From contig JAHHIC010000056.1 in the NCBI GenBank assembly GCA_019359035.1, forward strand, positions 1-64,000: a DNA stretch of 64,000 nucleotides, in the 5' to 3' direction. The stretch comes from Scytonematopsis contorta HA4267-MV1 (GTDB taxonomy: Bacteria > Cyanobacteriota > Cyanobacteriia > Cyanobacteriales > Nostocaceae). The position numbers and the translations under genes are program-made. Under the pieces are notes generated by a model. That model was not told where the DNA came from and ran no database searches. It saw nothing but the letters and a program-made list of their open reading frames with translations. Of the stretch, positions 1 to 8,969 are shown piece after piece; position 1 is the stretch's first letter; the number at the start of each line of letters is the position of its first letter.

Positions 1-94
1 AACTACGACACGCGGCCACGAATTGATACAAAATTTTACCCAACTCAAGAGCCGTAACCCTATAAATTACGTAAACTTTTGGACAAGATATGGT

Positions 95-2059
95 TCATAA
101 TTTGGTCACGCAAGAGGTAAAAGCACACTTATTACCCCATTCATCAATTTCGGCTGATAAATCCTTAATAAAGTAATTTGTGTACGCAGTAATTAATTTA
201 TCTTGGTTCCATACAGGACTATATTCAGAATACCAACTTTCACTTATTTTTACCATACGCTCCCCTAAATTCTCATACCATTTTTCCCAGGATTCGACTG
301 CTTGGTCAACGATTTCATTTTTGAGATTAGTTGCAATTAATAGGATTTTCACATCACGTCCGCTTGCTTCTCCTATCTGGTCTAATATTTTGTTTTTTTC
401 AACTTCAGAAAGCTTTATCTTACCTTTTAATGTATCTTCCGCTTGCTTCAAGCTATCAAAGCAATTTTGAAGTAGCGCATAAACTTCATTCACTGCACGT
501 TTAATTTTTAATTCTCCACGCTCCGAAGTTAGAAAACTTTCTAATGATTGTGTGAAATGACGAAATGTTTTTAGATATTCATCTTCGTTACCATTTATGA
601 TTGCATCTAGACTTGCTTGTGCTGATATAAAGTGGACACGGTTTTGACCAGCAACTATAGGCTTATCACCTTGGACAAAATTTTCTATTCTCTGTTTTAC
701 TTGCTCACGTCCTTTCTCTGTACGAACTAAATCCATAAAATTACCGACTACAAAAAGATTGTCAGCAGGTTCGATATCTTTCCCACCATTAAGTTTAATT
801 TTCAATTCTTGTAGTAAATCTCGTTCTACTTGCGTCAAAGAACGCGAAACATCTGTCAAGAAAATAACAGCGTCAGTTTCTTCAAGCAATTTTTGGGTAA
901 TAGCAGTGCGTTGCGGGTGTTCGTTTAACCCTGGAGAATCAATAATTTCTACTCCGTTGCTGCATAATTCTAAACCTGGGTGTTCAAAAATAATTTCTTC
1001 TATTTCAGATTGTGCTAGTTCATCACTTAAACAACCAATCGCTGCACTTTCAGAAATGCTGGCTCTTTCCTGGTATTCATTAAAGGGAATTTCTTCTTCT
1101 CTTCCATCCTTGTAGCGGCAAACTACCCGTTTTTGTAAACCATATTTCAAAATCGTAACTGTCCCGCTACAAGGGATTTCTCGCGCTGGTTGAATTTCTT
1201 CTCCTAATAAAGCATTTAGTAATGTTGATTTTCCTTTACTAAACTCGCCAACAACTGCCAATCGAAAGCGCTGAGATTTTATTTTATTAAAGATTTCATC
1301 AACTTGGTTTGTTAATGTGCGCGGTAGAAAACTATACTTTTTACAATCTTCAATTATCCATAATATTTTCTCACAATAATCTTGTAATTTTTGATGATAT
1401 TCGTGAAATTTTTCCAATTTTTCGTAAGATATAGTAATACGCGATTGAGTACTTTTAGTTTCAGGATTATTAGGCAAGACTGCTAACATATCACGCGCTG
1501 CTTTGACGAATATAATATCTAATTCTTGAAAACGTATAGGGTCTAATAAAAAGCGTACGTCATTTACAGCATTTACCTCTACATTTTCTTGATGCGTAAA
1601 TGCAGCTGTCAAAACTTCTAAATGCTGTGGCTTAATCCCTAAATGCTTAGCGATAATTTCCAAATACTTTTTCTCGCGAAAGTCCATTTCTCCGTCTACG
1701 GCTGACATTTCATAACCAAAGCTAATTAATAAAAGCCTTTCTGATTCCGTAAGGGGAGCGGTTAGAATTCGCAAATCATGACTTGCTTTATAAATCTGGT
1801 TTTCTTTAACACCCTTAATCATCAAATGCGTTAATTTACGAACACCACTTTCTGGCGTGCTAAAGCGATACAATGTTACCACAAGCCTTTGCTTTTCCAC
1901 TTCTGTAACTGTTGCATCAGCTAAAATCACTCCCATCAATACTGTTACTAAGCTTGCCAGAAATATCACTGGCGGGGTTAAATCTCTTTGGCTGAGCTTT
2001 TGTCCAGTAATACGTGACAACAAATTAATCACTTCAGAGCCAACCAGTGATGTATCCAT
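95..2059 (-). CDS. TerB-domain dynamin-like GTPase
   Basis: Large GTPase of the bacterial dynamin-like superfamily, expected to bind GTP and reshape or tether membranes. Residues about 30-155 resemble a TerB/tellurite-resistance domain with two acidic loops (LADATVTEVE and AVDGEMDFRE). The G domain follows: G1 GEFSKGKS at 271-278, G2 threonine near 300, G3 DSPG at 374-377, and a G4-like NFMD at 440-443 in place of the usual T/NKxD. Only about 130 residues follow the G domain, short for a dynamin stalk and paddle. The frame stays open for the 31 codons between the TGA and the window edge, so a nonsense-truncated gene is possible. It is divergent from the membrane protein at 2199, which suggests a functional pair. 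Family assignment is firm; the biological role is inferred. Confidence 0.85.
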   Translation of the reverse strand: MDTSLVGSEVINLLSRITGQKLSQRDLTPPVIFLASLVTVLMGVILADATVTEVEKQRLVVTLYRFSTPESGVRKLTHLMIKGVKENQIYKASHDLRILTAPLTESERLLLISFGYEMSAVDGEMDFREKKYLEIIAKHLGIKPQHLEVLTAAFTHQENVEVNAVNDVRFLLDPIRFQELDIIFVKAARDMLAVLPNNPETKSTQSRITISYEKLEKFHEYHQKLQDYCEKILWIIEDCKKYSFLPRTLTNQVDEIFNKIKSQRFRLAVVGEFSKGKSTLLNALLGEEIQPAREIPCSGTVTILKYGLQKRVVCRYKDGREEEIPFNEYQERASISESAAIGCLSDELAQSEIEEIIFEHPGLELCSNGVEIIDSPGLNEHPQRTAITQKLLEETDAVIFLTDVSRSLTQVERDLLQELKIKLNGGKDIEPADNLFVVGNFMDLVRTEKGREQVKQRIENFVQGDKPIVAGQNRVHFISAQASLDAIINGNEDEYLKTFRHFTQSLESFLTSERGELKIKRAVNEVYALLQNCFDSLKQAEDTLKGKIKLSEVEKNKILDQIGEASGRDVKILLIATNLKNEIVDQAVESWEKWYENLGERMVKISESWYSEYSPVWNQDKLITAYTNYFIKDLSAEIDEWGNKCAFTSCVTKL

Positions 2060-2198
2060 AACACTTATCGCTTACTAGAGTTTTGCGTGCTTATTATGCC
2101 CATTCTTTAGCTAAAATTCATCTACGTATGAAGTAAATACGGTTACTTCTGTTTGCCCGTAAAAGCTAGGCTCTAACAAACTTATCGACAATAAAAAT

Positions 2199-3524
2199 AT
2201 GATTTTTGAGTTTTCACCTGCGATTCAAGCTGGTATAGAAGCTGGTAAATACGTACAAGTTTTTAGTAATGGAATACCTATTGGCGTAGCGCGTGATGCC
2301 GTCACAGGACATTTTGTCGGCAATGCTATTGGTGCAATAGCCAGTAACAATCCTTTATCAGCAATAATTACCCCCACCCAATCTATTTTTAACGGGTTAA
2401 ATATGGTTCAAAGTCATTTGGGCTTTCAAGAAACCTATCGGCAAATTGGTCATGTACAAGCTGGGTTGCAATCGCTGCAAAACAGTGTGGGAGTGCTACA
2501 AGCTAGTACCGCGTTAATTGGTGTCGGAACTGTGGCGACAGTAGCGTTATCGGCCATAAATTTACAACAAATACTCAAACTTCGTAAAGAAGTTGAGCAA
2601 ATGCGCTTAGAAGTCAAAAATGGTTTTATTGACTTAAAACAAGCTCTGAAAGACCAAGGAGCGGAAATTAGACAAATTATTGAGGAGGTTGCTCAAGATA
2701 TTAAATTTGAACAGCATCGAATAGTATTAGTACGGGCATACGGACTATTTACACAAGCATTACACCGCTTCAAGTCAGCAATGCAACTGCAAGATACCAG
2801 CCGCAGAAACGCTGAAATCGACGCTGTACGGGGGATGTTATTTGATGCCTTAGCAGATTATACCAATCCTCACTTACTGGAAGAAACTTGTGCAGCAGGA
2901 CAGCTACGCAGATTAGAATGTGCTTGGGGAATTGAACAAGCTATTATCGCTACTTACCAAGTACAAAACGAAACATCGGCTGTCAGTGATAGGCTTTGCC
3001 ATCTTCAAAATCAAATTAGTTCGCAGTCATGCATGGTGATTGAAAATTGTGACTCACACGATGAACTTGATTTTCTGTTCCCAGAAATCACCCGCATTCG
3101 TAATCATGATTTAGCAGTAATCGATATTTGGCAAAATCAGGTGGAGTGGGTACGTTCGCTTCCAGAGTCTGAATTAAAACTTTTGAGTGATGAAAATTAT
3201 AGTACCGCAGAAACTACTGTCAATTTAGGCACAAAAGAAGCAACAGTTGTTTTATCAAAGCTACCAGAAGAAGTTGTATATGAAAATTTATCGGAAACAT
3301 CCCATTTTTATTCGCTGCGTGACCAACTAATATTTATGTTCCAGCCTGCGCTACGTCACAAGTACGAAGATTACATTCACCAACAAGCTCGTGTCACTGG
3401 TTACAAAACCTTAGTTCCTAATAATTTACAACAGGCTTCTGATATGACAATTGCAAACCTATATTATTATTTTAACGTTCGGGATGACTCCGATACTGAA
3501 GAAACACTTGTGGCTACGGCATAA
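2199..3524 (+). CDS. Membrane-associated protein of unknown family, divergent partner of the dynamin-like GTPase
   Basis: 441 residues, not assigned to a family. The N-terminus (1-50) is rich in Gly/Ala/Ile. A long hydrophobic stretch at about 96-125 (containing ALIGVGTVATVALSAI) is followed by a charged heptad-like helix (LRKEVEQMRLEVKNGFIDLKQAL) that looks like a coiled coil. The rest is mostly helical and soluble, with several Cys residues (CAAGQ, CAWGIE, CHLQNQ, CMVIENC). There is no signal peptide, so it probably acts on the cytoplasmic membrane from inside. It lies 139 bp from the start of the GTPase and is transcribed away from it, so a shared promoter region is likely. Membrane helix plus coiled coil next to a dynamin suggests a membrane adaptor or effector; this is inference. 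Confidence 0.7.
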   Translation: MIFEFSPAIQAGIEAGKYVQVFSNGIPIGVARDAVTGHFVGNAIGAIASNNPLSAIITPTQSIFNGLNMVQSHLGFQETYRQIGHVQAGLQSLQNSVGVLQASTALIGVGTVATVALSAINLQQILKLRKEVEQMRLEVKNGFIDLKQALKDQGAEIRQIIEEVAQDIKFEQHRIVLVRAYGLFTQALHRFKSAMQLQDTSRRNAEIDAVRGMLFDALADYTNPHLLEETCAAGQLRRLECAWGIEQAIIATYQVQNETSAVSDRLCHLQNQISSQSCMVIENCDSHDELDFLFPEITRIRNHDLAVIDIWQNQVEWVRSLPESELKLLSDENYSTAETTVNLGTKEATVVLSKLPEEVVYENLSETSHFYSLRDQLIFMFQPALRHKYEDYIHQQARVTGYKTLVPNNLQQASDMTIANLYYYFNVRDDSDTEETLVATA

Positions 3525-3543
3525 TTCAAACATTACAATAATT

Positions 3544-3570
3544 TAGAGACTAAACATGTTTAGTCTCTAC
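3544..3570. repeat. Palindrome, GTCTCTAC family, between convergent genes
   Basis: A 26-bp perfect palindrome with arms TAGAGAC/GTCTCTA and core TAAACATGTTTA. It sits 19 bp after the stop of the upstream plus-strand gene and 10 bp before the end of the convergent TPR gene. It could form a hairpin in either transcript and serve as a bidirectional terminator. Same arm sequence as the copies at 10001, 18205, 31512, 32479 and elsewhere. Confidence 0.85.
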
Positions 3571-3580
3571 AAGAGTATTG

Positions 3581-4105
3581 TTACGACTTACGTGCGTTTT
3601 CAAGTTCTTCCAGAGCCTTTTTAGCCATCTCTGTTTGCCCTTCTTTTTGGAAGAGATTGGCTGCTACTTGAAAATCAGCAATAGCCTCTTGTTTATTTTT
3701 TAATCTTTTTTGAGTAAAACCTCGGAATAAATAGGCATAGGGATTAGAAGTATCTAAGCTAATGCTTTTATCTAAATCTGCTTTTGCTTCCTGGTCTTGT
3801 TCTAATTGAAAGTATGAAATACCTCTGGCACAATAGGCATATTGATTATTTTCTTCAGCACTAATGACCTTGCTGAAAGCCTGAATAGCACCACGGTAAT
3901 CCTCCGCTTCTAACAAATCAAGTCCGTGCTTTAAGTCGTTTTTTGCGTCCTGCTTGCTACTGATAGATAAATTACGAGCTTGAGGTTGGAAATTTTCTTG
4001 CTGTGTTTTAACTTGCTGTGTATTGCTTTGAGCATTTCCTTTAGGAGCGTAAAGCATTAAACCAAGCACAACCGCTATAAACGTGAAACCTTGTAATCCT
4101 TTCAT
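3581..4105 (-). CDS. Secreted TPR-repeat protein
   Basis: 174 residues. The N-terminus MKGLQGFTFIAVVLGLMLYA with a following GNAQS reads as a signal peptide cleaved after Ala25. About three tetratricopeptide repeats follow (residues 58-160): DAKNDLKHGLDLLEAEDYRGA, NQYAYCARGISYFQLEQDQEA and PYAYLFRGFTQKRLKNKQEA, each with the Gly/Ala/Tyr TPR pattern. It is probably a periplasmic protein-interaction module. A good ribosome-binding site (GGAG six bases before ATG) supports the start. It is the last minus-strand gene of the DUF928/CHAT block, but 286 bp separate it from DUF928, so co-transcription is uncertain. Confidence 0.85.
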   Translation of the reverse strand: MKGLQGFTFIAVVLGLMLYAPKGNAQSNTQQVKTQQENFQPQARNLSISSKQDAKNDLKHGLDLLEAEDYRGAIQAFSKVISAEENNQYAYCARGISYFQLEQDQEAKADLDKSISLDTSNPYAYLFRGFTQKRLKNKQEAIADFQVAANLFQKEGQTEMAKKALEELENARKS

Positions 4106-4340
4106 GTTTTCTCCGTAGTAAATTTGGTGAGAAAAGTACTTCGGTATTCACTCTAACAAAGAGTGGGAAATGGGGATTAGGATTCACTTTAAATAAAGTA
4201 GATACACCTGGATATAAGTTTTATTACTTATTTACACCCAATAGATACCAGAGTAATGGAAAAGCAGTTAAACTTTATTTCCTTTTCTCCTACTTGTATA
4301 TACTGATAATTATTTAAAAATTATGCAAAATCCCATAATT

Positions 4341-4383
4341 TCCCCCTTCCCTGCTAGGGAAGGGGGGTAGGGGGGTTAGGTCT
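4341..4383. repeat. C/G-rich dispersed inverted repeat
   Basis: Hairpin-forming element CCCCCTTCCCT...AGGGAAGGGGGG followed by TAGGGGGGTTAGGT, just downstream of the DUF928 stop codon. Near-identical elements lie at 35681 and, degraded, at 52345. It may act as a terminator for the DUF928 gene. The rest of the 4106-4391 gap holds no gene that I can see. Confidence 0.7.
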
Positions 4384-4391
4384 CTTCGATT

Positions 4392-5156
4392 TTATTTAGC
4401 AACAATAGGTTTGTCCCCAATATCACTCAAACCAATACTACCCAGCAAAGTTCGCCATTCATTTAACAATGAAGAATCCTGAGGGTTTTGTATAATTAGT
4501 TGAGCTAGAGTAGTTGCTGTTTCATACCAGTAACCATTTTTAGCGTAAATAGCAACTCGCTGTCGTGGTTGGGCTGTTTGTAATTGTTGAGCAACAGCAG
4601 CACTTGGGTCAACTCGTTGTATTGCTCCTTGAACATAAATAGGGGGAGACTGCTCACCTTTACCGGAGCAGTTCACATTAAAGAACCAACGATAGCGTTG
4701 ACCAACCTGCAAAGAAGGTACACTCTCTGGGAGCTTGACGGCAATGATTCCCGGTTTTTCTGGTAAGGTAACCGGAGTGGAATAGACAGGTTTATTTTTT
4801 CCATCCAGCAAAACAAAATCGGTGGGGTAATCAGAAGACTTGGAGTAGGGAACATAGAACCAAAAAGTGGGACGCTCCACCGTAGTTAGCCCCCAGACAT
4901 TAATTATTGAACCAGCTTGTTCGGTAGAAGGAGCTAAAGCAGTTAGGGGTGGTTGCACTTGTGGACATCTATCTCGTTTAGCACCACCACGAACGCGACC
5001 ACCAGGAGGAGGACCAGGAGGAGGTGGGGGTGGTTCAAAATTGGTAGCAATTGTTGGTGCTTTTGGTTTCGATACAGGGGAAGTCTGGGCCATTAGTGGG
5101 GATATAACACCCAAAAGATTGACGCAGGTAAAAGCAACTGCAAAAATAATTTTCAT
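4392..5156 (-). CDS. DUF928 family secreted protein
   Basis: 254 residues from the ATG at 5154-5156. That start gives a normal signal peptide (MKIIFAVAFTCVNLLGVISP...AQ); a longer version would begin inside A+T-rich repeat DNA and displace the signal. After the signal comes a proline-rich linker (a run of six prolines, then GPPPGGRVRGG). A conserved DUF928 body follows, with RCP, LTALAPSTEQAG, TTVERPTFWFYVPY and RYRWFFNVNC. DUF928 is a cyanobacterial exported family of unknown function that often lies beside CHASE2-CHAT and TPS genes, as here. Two conserved cysteines (CP and NVNC) could form a disulfide. Probable product: a periplasmic or surface component of the CHAT locus. Confidence 0.85.
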   Translation of the reverse strand: MKIIFAVAFTCVNLLGVISPLMAQTSPVSKPKAPTIATNFEPPPPPPGPPPGGRVRGGAKRDRCPQVQPPLTALAPSTEQAGSIINVWGLTTVERPTFWFYVPYSKSSDYPTDFVLLDGKNKPVYSTPVTLPEKPGIIAVKLPESVPSLQVGQRYRWFFNVNCSGKGEQSPPIYVQGAIQRVDPSAAVAQQLQTAQPRQRVAIYAKNGYWYETATTLAQLIIQNPQDSSLLNEWRTLLGSIGLSDIGDKPIVAK

Positions 5157-5205
5157 AAACGTTAACGGTTGGCTGTTGGTGGTTGACGGCTGACAGATGA
5201 CCAAA

Positions 5206-5270
5206 ACAATTCAAAATTCAAAATTCAAAATTCAAAATATCCGAAGCGGACGCTGCGCGAACAAAATTGA
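5206..5270. repeat. AATTCAAA heptamer array with an inserted 25-bp dispersed repeat
   Basis: Tandem heptamers (ATTCAAA, 5208-5238) are interrupted at 5238-5262 by TATCCGAAGCGGACGCTGCG followed by CGAAC, then resume with AAAATTG. The inserted unit matches, in inverse orientation, units at 44612-44638 and 63918-63942. This is the pattern of the small dispersed repeats (SDRs) known from Nostoc genomes, which insert into tandem heptamers. Confidence 0.8.
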
Positions 5271-5340
5271 AGAAATACAAGTAATTTTGAATTTATGTGA
5301 CCGCTTAGTATCTGTCAAATGTCTTTTAAAAAGATTTTTC

Positions 5341-7752
5341 TTACTTCCCCCCGTTTACGGGGGGAGTGAGTTCTGTTCTTTCTTTTAACTTTTTACTTTT
5401 TAAGACGACAACCGTTGCAATTAGTGCCAAAGCTGAAGGAACAAATGGAATCCAATAGCCTTTAATTAAAAAACCGAGACCTATTGCATAAATAACTACC
5501 ACAGATACAGCAACGCTAAGTATTAACACTACCAATGGTCTTTTTGTAAAAGTAACAAACCAAACAACCAAAACCCCAATAACAGAACAACTCCAAATCC
5601 AAATTCCTTCCACAAAAGGTGACCACACATTTAGCAAAGGTCGCTTGTCCAATACAGCACTGAGGATTTCACTAAGTTTATGAGCGTGTACTACAACACC
5701 AGGCATTTGCTCATTAAAAGTAGTACTAAAAGGTGTTGCCCAATAATCAGGAAAATCGCCTTTGGAAGTAACACCAACTAAAACTATCTTGTCTTTAACA
5801 GCTTTAGGATTCACCTGACCTGCTAAAAGCTGTGTGAGTGTCACCTGCTCTGCTATACTTTTCGTAGCACGCCAGTTAAGTAAAATTTGACCACCGTTAG
5901 CGTCAATATCTTGATAACCGCCTGCCTGTGATTCTAGTTTATTAAATACTGTATTACCTAATTGTAAATCTCCTTTAGGGGTAAACTTTGGTGTAATTCC
6001 CAATGGTAATAAATAGCGAAAAGCTAGTTGTGTGGTAAGTCCATAGGTTGCAGGACACAAAGACGCAGCCTCTGGGTTCATAAATAAAAGATGTCGTCGC
6101 ACAACACCATCGCTATCATGAACAAAATCGCTGAACCCCAAACGTCCATTTCTATCAATTTCTGGTGGTTTTTTAATACCATCAGGAATTTTACTATCAC
6201 TATCACCACCTTTACATACAGCAATTAAATTTTGAGTATTTCTTAGACGAGCAGCTAAATTTTTGTCTTCAGCAGGAAAATCACGATAAATATCTAAACC
6301 GATAGCACGGGGTTGGTAAGACTCTAATTTTTCTAAAAGTTTATTTAAAGATTTATCAGAAATAGAAGTTCCAATTAAAGTTTCTCCATTACGTCGTTGC
6401 TCAGCAATATCAGCATCATCAATCTTTACTATCAACAAACGTGGGTCAGGACTTTCTTCCATACGAGAACGCATCATCTGGTCAAAAGCATGTAATTCCA
6501 TACCTTGCAATAAACCCAAAAATCTTAATCCAGAGACAGCAGCGGTAATTACCACAGTCGATAATAAGCCTTTTGTTAATTGTTTTTTTATAAGTTGGGA
6601 AGGCTGAAGCGGAACAGTTTGCGGTGGTTGGGTAATAGGAGTAGAAAGAGGATTATTTATTATTATATTTTCACTAATATCATTACTTAATTGTTTCCAA
6701 GTAGGTGGTATTTGCGATAGATTTTGACAAATTACTGGTAGCCAAGTTGCACAAGGAAACTTATCTTCTAATCCTTGCAACCGCTCTCGTGCATGACGTA
6801 CTGCTAAATAAAAAGATTCTCCAAAAGCAAAAGCCGAGAGAAAGTATTTTAAAAATTCCTGCGCTACTAAATCTGGCACAGGTTCGCGCATAACGATAAC
6901 TTGGGGAATTTGTAAATCAGCTAATTGTCGTGCAACTCCTAAACCATCACAGGAGTTGAAAATTGCTAAAGCTAAACCTCTTTCTACAGCTCGGCTTAAT
7001 GCGTATTTTAACTCATCTATTGTTAAACTATCAGTTTTATTAATAAAAATTCTTCCGCTATTATTTAGATTTGAAGAATGTCCAGCAAAAAAAAGAATAT
7101 CCCAATTTTTGCACCAAAGATTATTAGTTAATTCACTACGATTTGGTTCTACTAAAAAAGTGACATCCGCATTTGGTAATTCTTGTAATAAAACTTGGTC
7201 AGCTTGGGTATCAATTCCTTGACTATTACCCAAAATCGCTAAAATATTTACTTTAGGATTTGTAGCACGAACCCTTTCAATACGCTCATACCTTGGGGAA
7301 GCAATAGCAAATTCAGCCTTAGGGTAACGTTGTAAAACCTCCCATAAATGCCAAGGGAGTCGCTGTAAAACATTATTTTCAGTTTGTAAAATTACCCGTA
7401 TTTCATCCGTAATAGATAATCTTTCTAACCATTTTTCACGAATAGGACGAAATTCTTCTGAACGCAACCAAGTATTAAGACGAACCTGCAAAATATTGGC
7501 AGTATTTTGACAATCTTGCGTCATCGAAACATTTGTCACTTGTACACTGGGGGCAAACAAACGAAAACCTGTCTCTAATTTTTGATAACTGGATTGCCAA
7601 TAACTATAGTAAAGGGGTATTTCCGGAAGCGGAGGTAATTTACCAGCAATTTCCGTCGAGGGTAGCTCCCCTTCTAAACCTATTTGGAGAGTCACTGCAA
7701 ACCCCTGCTCAAAACTCCCCTCTCCAATTTTTAAAACAACTAAATTAGTCAT
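5341..7752 (-). CDS. CHAT-CHASE2 membrane protein (caspase-like protease fused to an extracytoplasmic sensor)
   Basis: 803 residues. The N-terminal 1-345 carries a CHAT (caspase-fold) domain with the expected dyad: His225 in FFAGHSS and Cys268 in FNSCDGLG. After a Pro/Thr linker (370-390) come a membrane helix (about 395-415), a CHASE2 domain (about 420-705) and three C-terminal membrane helices (about 715-795). This places the protease in the cytoplasm and CHASE2 outside. CHASE2 normally senses extracellular cues for kinases or cyclases; here the output domain is a peptidase. The gap to DUF1822 upstream is almost entirely heptamer repeats and no Shine-Dalgarno is visible, so the start is less certain than the frame. 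It probably cleaves a partner protein on stimulation; the target is unknown. Confidence 0.9.
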   Translation of the reverse strand: MTNLVVLKIGEGSFEQGFAVTLQIGLEGELPSTEIAGKLPPLPEIPLYYSYWQSSYQKLETGFRLFAPSVQVTNVSMTQDCQNTANILQVRLNTWLRSEEFRPIREKWLERLSITDEIRVILQTENNVLQRLPWHLWEVLQRYPKAEFAIASPRYERIERVRATNPKVNILAILGNSQGIDTQADQVLLQELPNADVTFLVEPNRSELTNNLWCKNWDILFFAGHSSNLNNSGRIFINKTDSLTIDELKYALSRAVERGLALAIFNSCDGLGVARQLADLQIPQVIVMREPVPDLVAQEFLKYFLSAFAFGESFYLAVRHARERLQGLEDKFPCATWLPVICQNLSQIPPTWKQLSNDISENIIINNPLSTPITQPPQTVPLQPSQLIKKQLTKGLLSTVVITAAVSGLRFLGLLQGMELHAFDQMMRSRMEESPDPRLLIVKIDDADIAEQRRNGETLIGTSISDKSLNKLLEKLESYQPRAIGLDIYRDFPAEDKNLAARLRNTQNLIAVCKGGDSDSKIPDGIKKPPEIDRNGRLGFSDFVHDSDGVVRRHLLFMNPEAASLCPATYGLTTQLAFRYLLPLGITPKFTPKGDLQLGNTVFNKLESQAGGYQDIDANGGQILLNWRATKSIAEQVTLTQLLAGQVNPKAVKDKIVLVGVTSKGDFPDYWATPFSTTFNEQMPGVVVHAHKLSEILSAVLDKRPLLNVWSPFVEGIWIWSCSVIGVLVVWFVTFTKRPLVVLILSVAVSVVVIYAIGLGFLIKGYWIPFVPSALALIATVVVLKSKKLKERTELTPPVNGGK

Positions 7753-7758
7753 TTTTGT

Positions 7759-7855
7759 TGACAGTTGACTGTTGACGGTTGACTGTTGACGGTTGACTGC
7801 TTTTTGGAATGAGCAATTACCAATTCCCTATTCCCTACTCCCTACTCCCCATTCC
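7759..7855. repeat. Heptanucleotide repeat arrays filling the DUF1822-CHAT gap
   Basis: Two arrays lie back to back: TTGACTG/TTGACGG heptamers (7759-7800), then CCCTA/CTCCC-type pyrimidine heptamers (about 7815-7855). They occupy nearly the whole spacer between the two genes and end six bases before the CHAT-CHASE2 start codon. Confidence 0.8.
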
Positions 7856-8827
7856 CTAAATAACAACATTTTCTGTAACACTAGCACCATCTAAAGAAAC
7901 CTGAATACCAAAGCTTTCTCCTGTTTCTCCGCTTAATTGTAGTTGTACATAATTGTCTGCGCTTCTGGCTTCTGCTTCTAAAAATACTGCTCCCGAACCA
8001 TCAACAATAGTTAGTTTTACACCTTCGGGTAGATAAACACTAGTACCCGTAGGGTGTAATTGCAGACGAATACTGGTTTGTCCATTAAGTTGAGGAGAAA
8101 TTTCAATAATTAAAATGGCTGTTTGATTCGCAACTTGAATTCCCAAGTTAATCAGTTTAGCCCGTCGAATAGCGTTTTCTGCGTTACTGGTAGGTTTTTC
8201 AACAAGATTTTCACCTCCACGAAACGCATAAGCTGGTCTAAGTTCTGGTTGATTCCACAATGATTCTAGCGTTTCCCAGCCAGTTTCAAACAGTCCATTA
8301 AGCCACTGACCTAAATTAACTAATGTTTCTTTAACTGGGGAATGACATAAATGATACAGATACTCAATTAAAGCTTCTGGTGATTGTAGCTGATTTAAAG
8401 GCAGTTCTTCACTTTTTATATTGCGGACAAATCCCAACAATTTTGCTTCTTCCAATGATGCGTCGATTTGCACAACCACATAACCCACCCGTTCTTCCCA
8501 AGTTTCTGGGGGAACTAAACAATTTTGTGAATTTTCATGTACTGGACGACATTCCAGACGACCAACTCCTGGTAAATCTAAATCGGCAGTATTGGCAAAC
8601 ATCTGTAGCACAGGATTCCAACTGTCACTTTTTAATAAATCAGTGGAAATACCCATCATTTTTAAATAGTCGTTGACCACCCACACGCAAAGCGTATTTA
8701 GCAGAACTTGCTCGCTGCGTTCAGGAGTCGGTTGTTGGTTGGCAAATTCTTGAGCTTTTTGACGAGCTGCTTGCGTTATAGGTAATGGTAACGCAAAATC
8801 TTCTAGTTCATAGGTGGTTTTCGACAT
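7856..8827 (-). CDS. DUF1822 family protein
   Basis: 323 residues, cytoplasmic by appearance (no signal peptide or membrane helix). The N-terminal half (MSKTTYELEDFALPLPITQ..., LNTLCVWVVNDYLKMMGI, RLECRPV) is the conserved DUF1822 region, a cyanobacterial family without assigned function. The C-terminal third (about 225-323) is beta-rich: LGIQVANQTAILIIEI, IRLQLHPTGTSVYLPEGVKL, YVQLQLSGETGESFGIQVSL. It could be a beta-sandwich that binds peptide. A GGGGA Shine-Dalgarno lies five bases before ATG. It sits directly upstream of the CHAT-CHASE2 gene in the same direction, and DUF1822-CHAT-DUF928 is a recurrent cyanobacterial arrangement. It may be an adaptor or substrate of the CHAT protease; this is inference. 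Confidence 0.88.
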   Translation of the reverse strand: MSKTTYELEDFALPLPITQAARQKAQEFANQQPTPERSEQVLLNTLCVWVVNDYLKMMGISTDLLKSDSWNPVLQMFANTADLDLPGVGRLECRPVHENSQNCLVPPETWEERVGYVVVQIDASLEEAKLLGFVRNIKSEELPLNQLQSPEALIEYLYHLCHSPVKETLVNLGQWLNGLFETGWETLESLWNQPELRPAYAFRGGENLVEKPTSNAENAIRRAKLINLGIQVANQTAILIIEISPQLNGQTSIRLQLHPTGTSVYLPEGVKLTIVDGSGAVFLEAEARSADNYVQLQLSGETGESFGIQVSLDGASVTENVVI

Positions 8828-8928
8828 CTTTTTTCCCCAGTGTTAAATGCTGCTGTATATATTTAGCCCCTTTTGCTGAAAGTTACGCAAGAAATTTGAT
8901 AATTGTCAATAGACTTAGGATAAGGAGT

Positions 8929-8957
8929 GGGGAGTGGGAGTGGGGAGTGGGAGTGGG
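8929..8957. repeat. GGGGAGT heptamer array
   Basis: Four to five imperfect copies of GGGGAGT/GGGAGT immediately downstream of the YgjP-like gene, in the gap before DUF1822. Same family as the arrays inside the genes at 12357, 13562 and 16218. Confidence 0.8.
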
Positions 8958-8969
8958 TATGCTTACATT

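Noticed and set aside
4867-5193. Plus-strand frame of 108 codons opposite DUF928
   Set aside because: Gly-rich shadow of the proline-rich linker of DUF928; no start signal.
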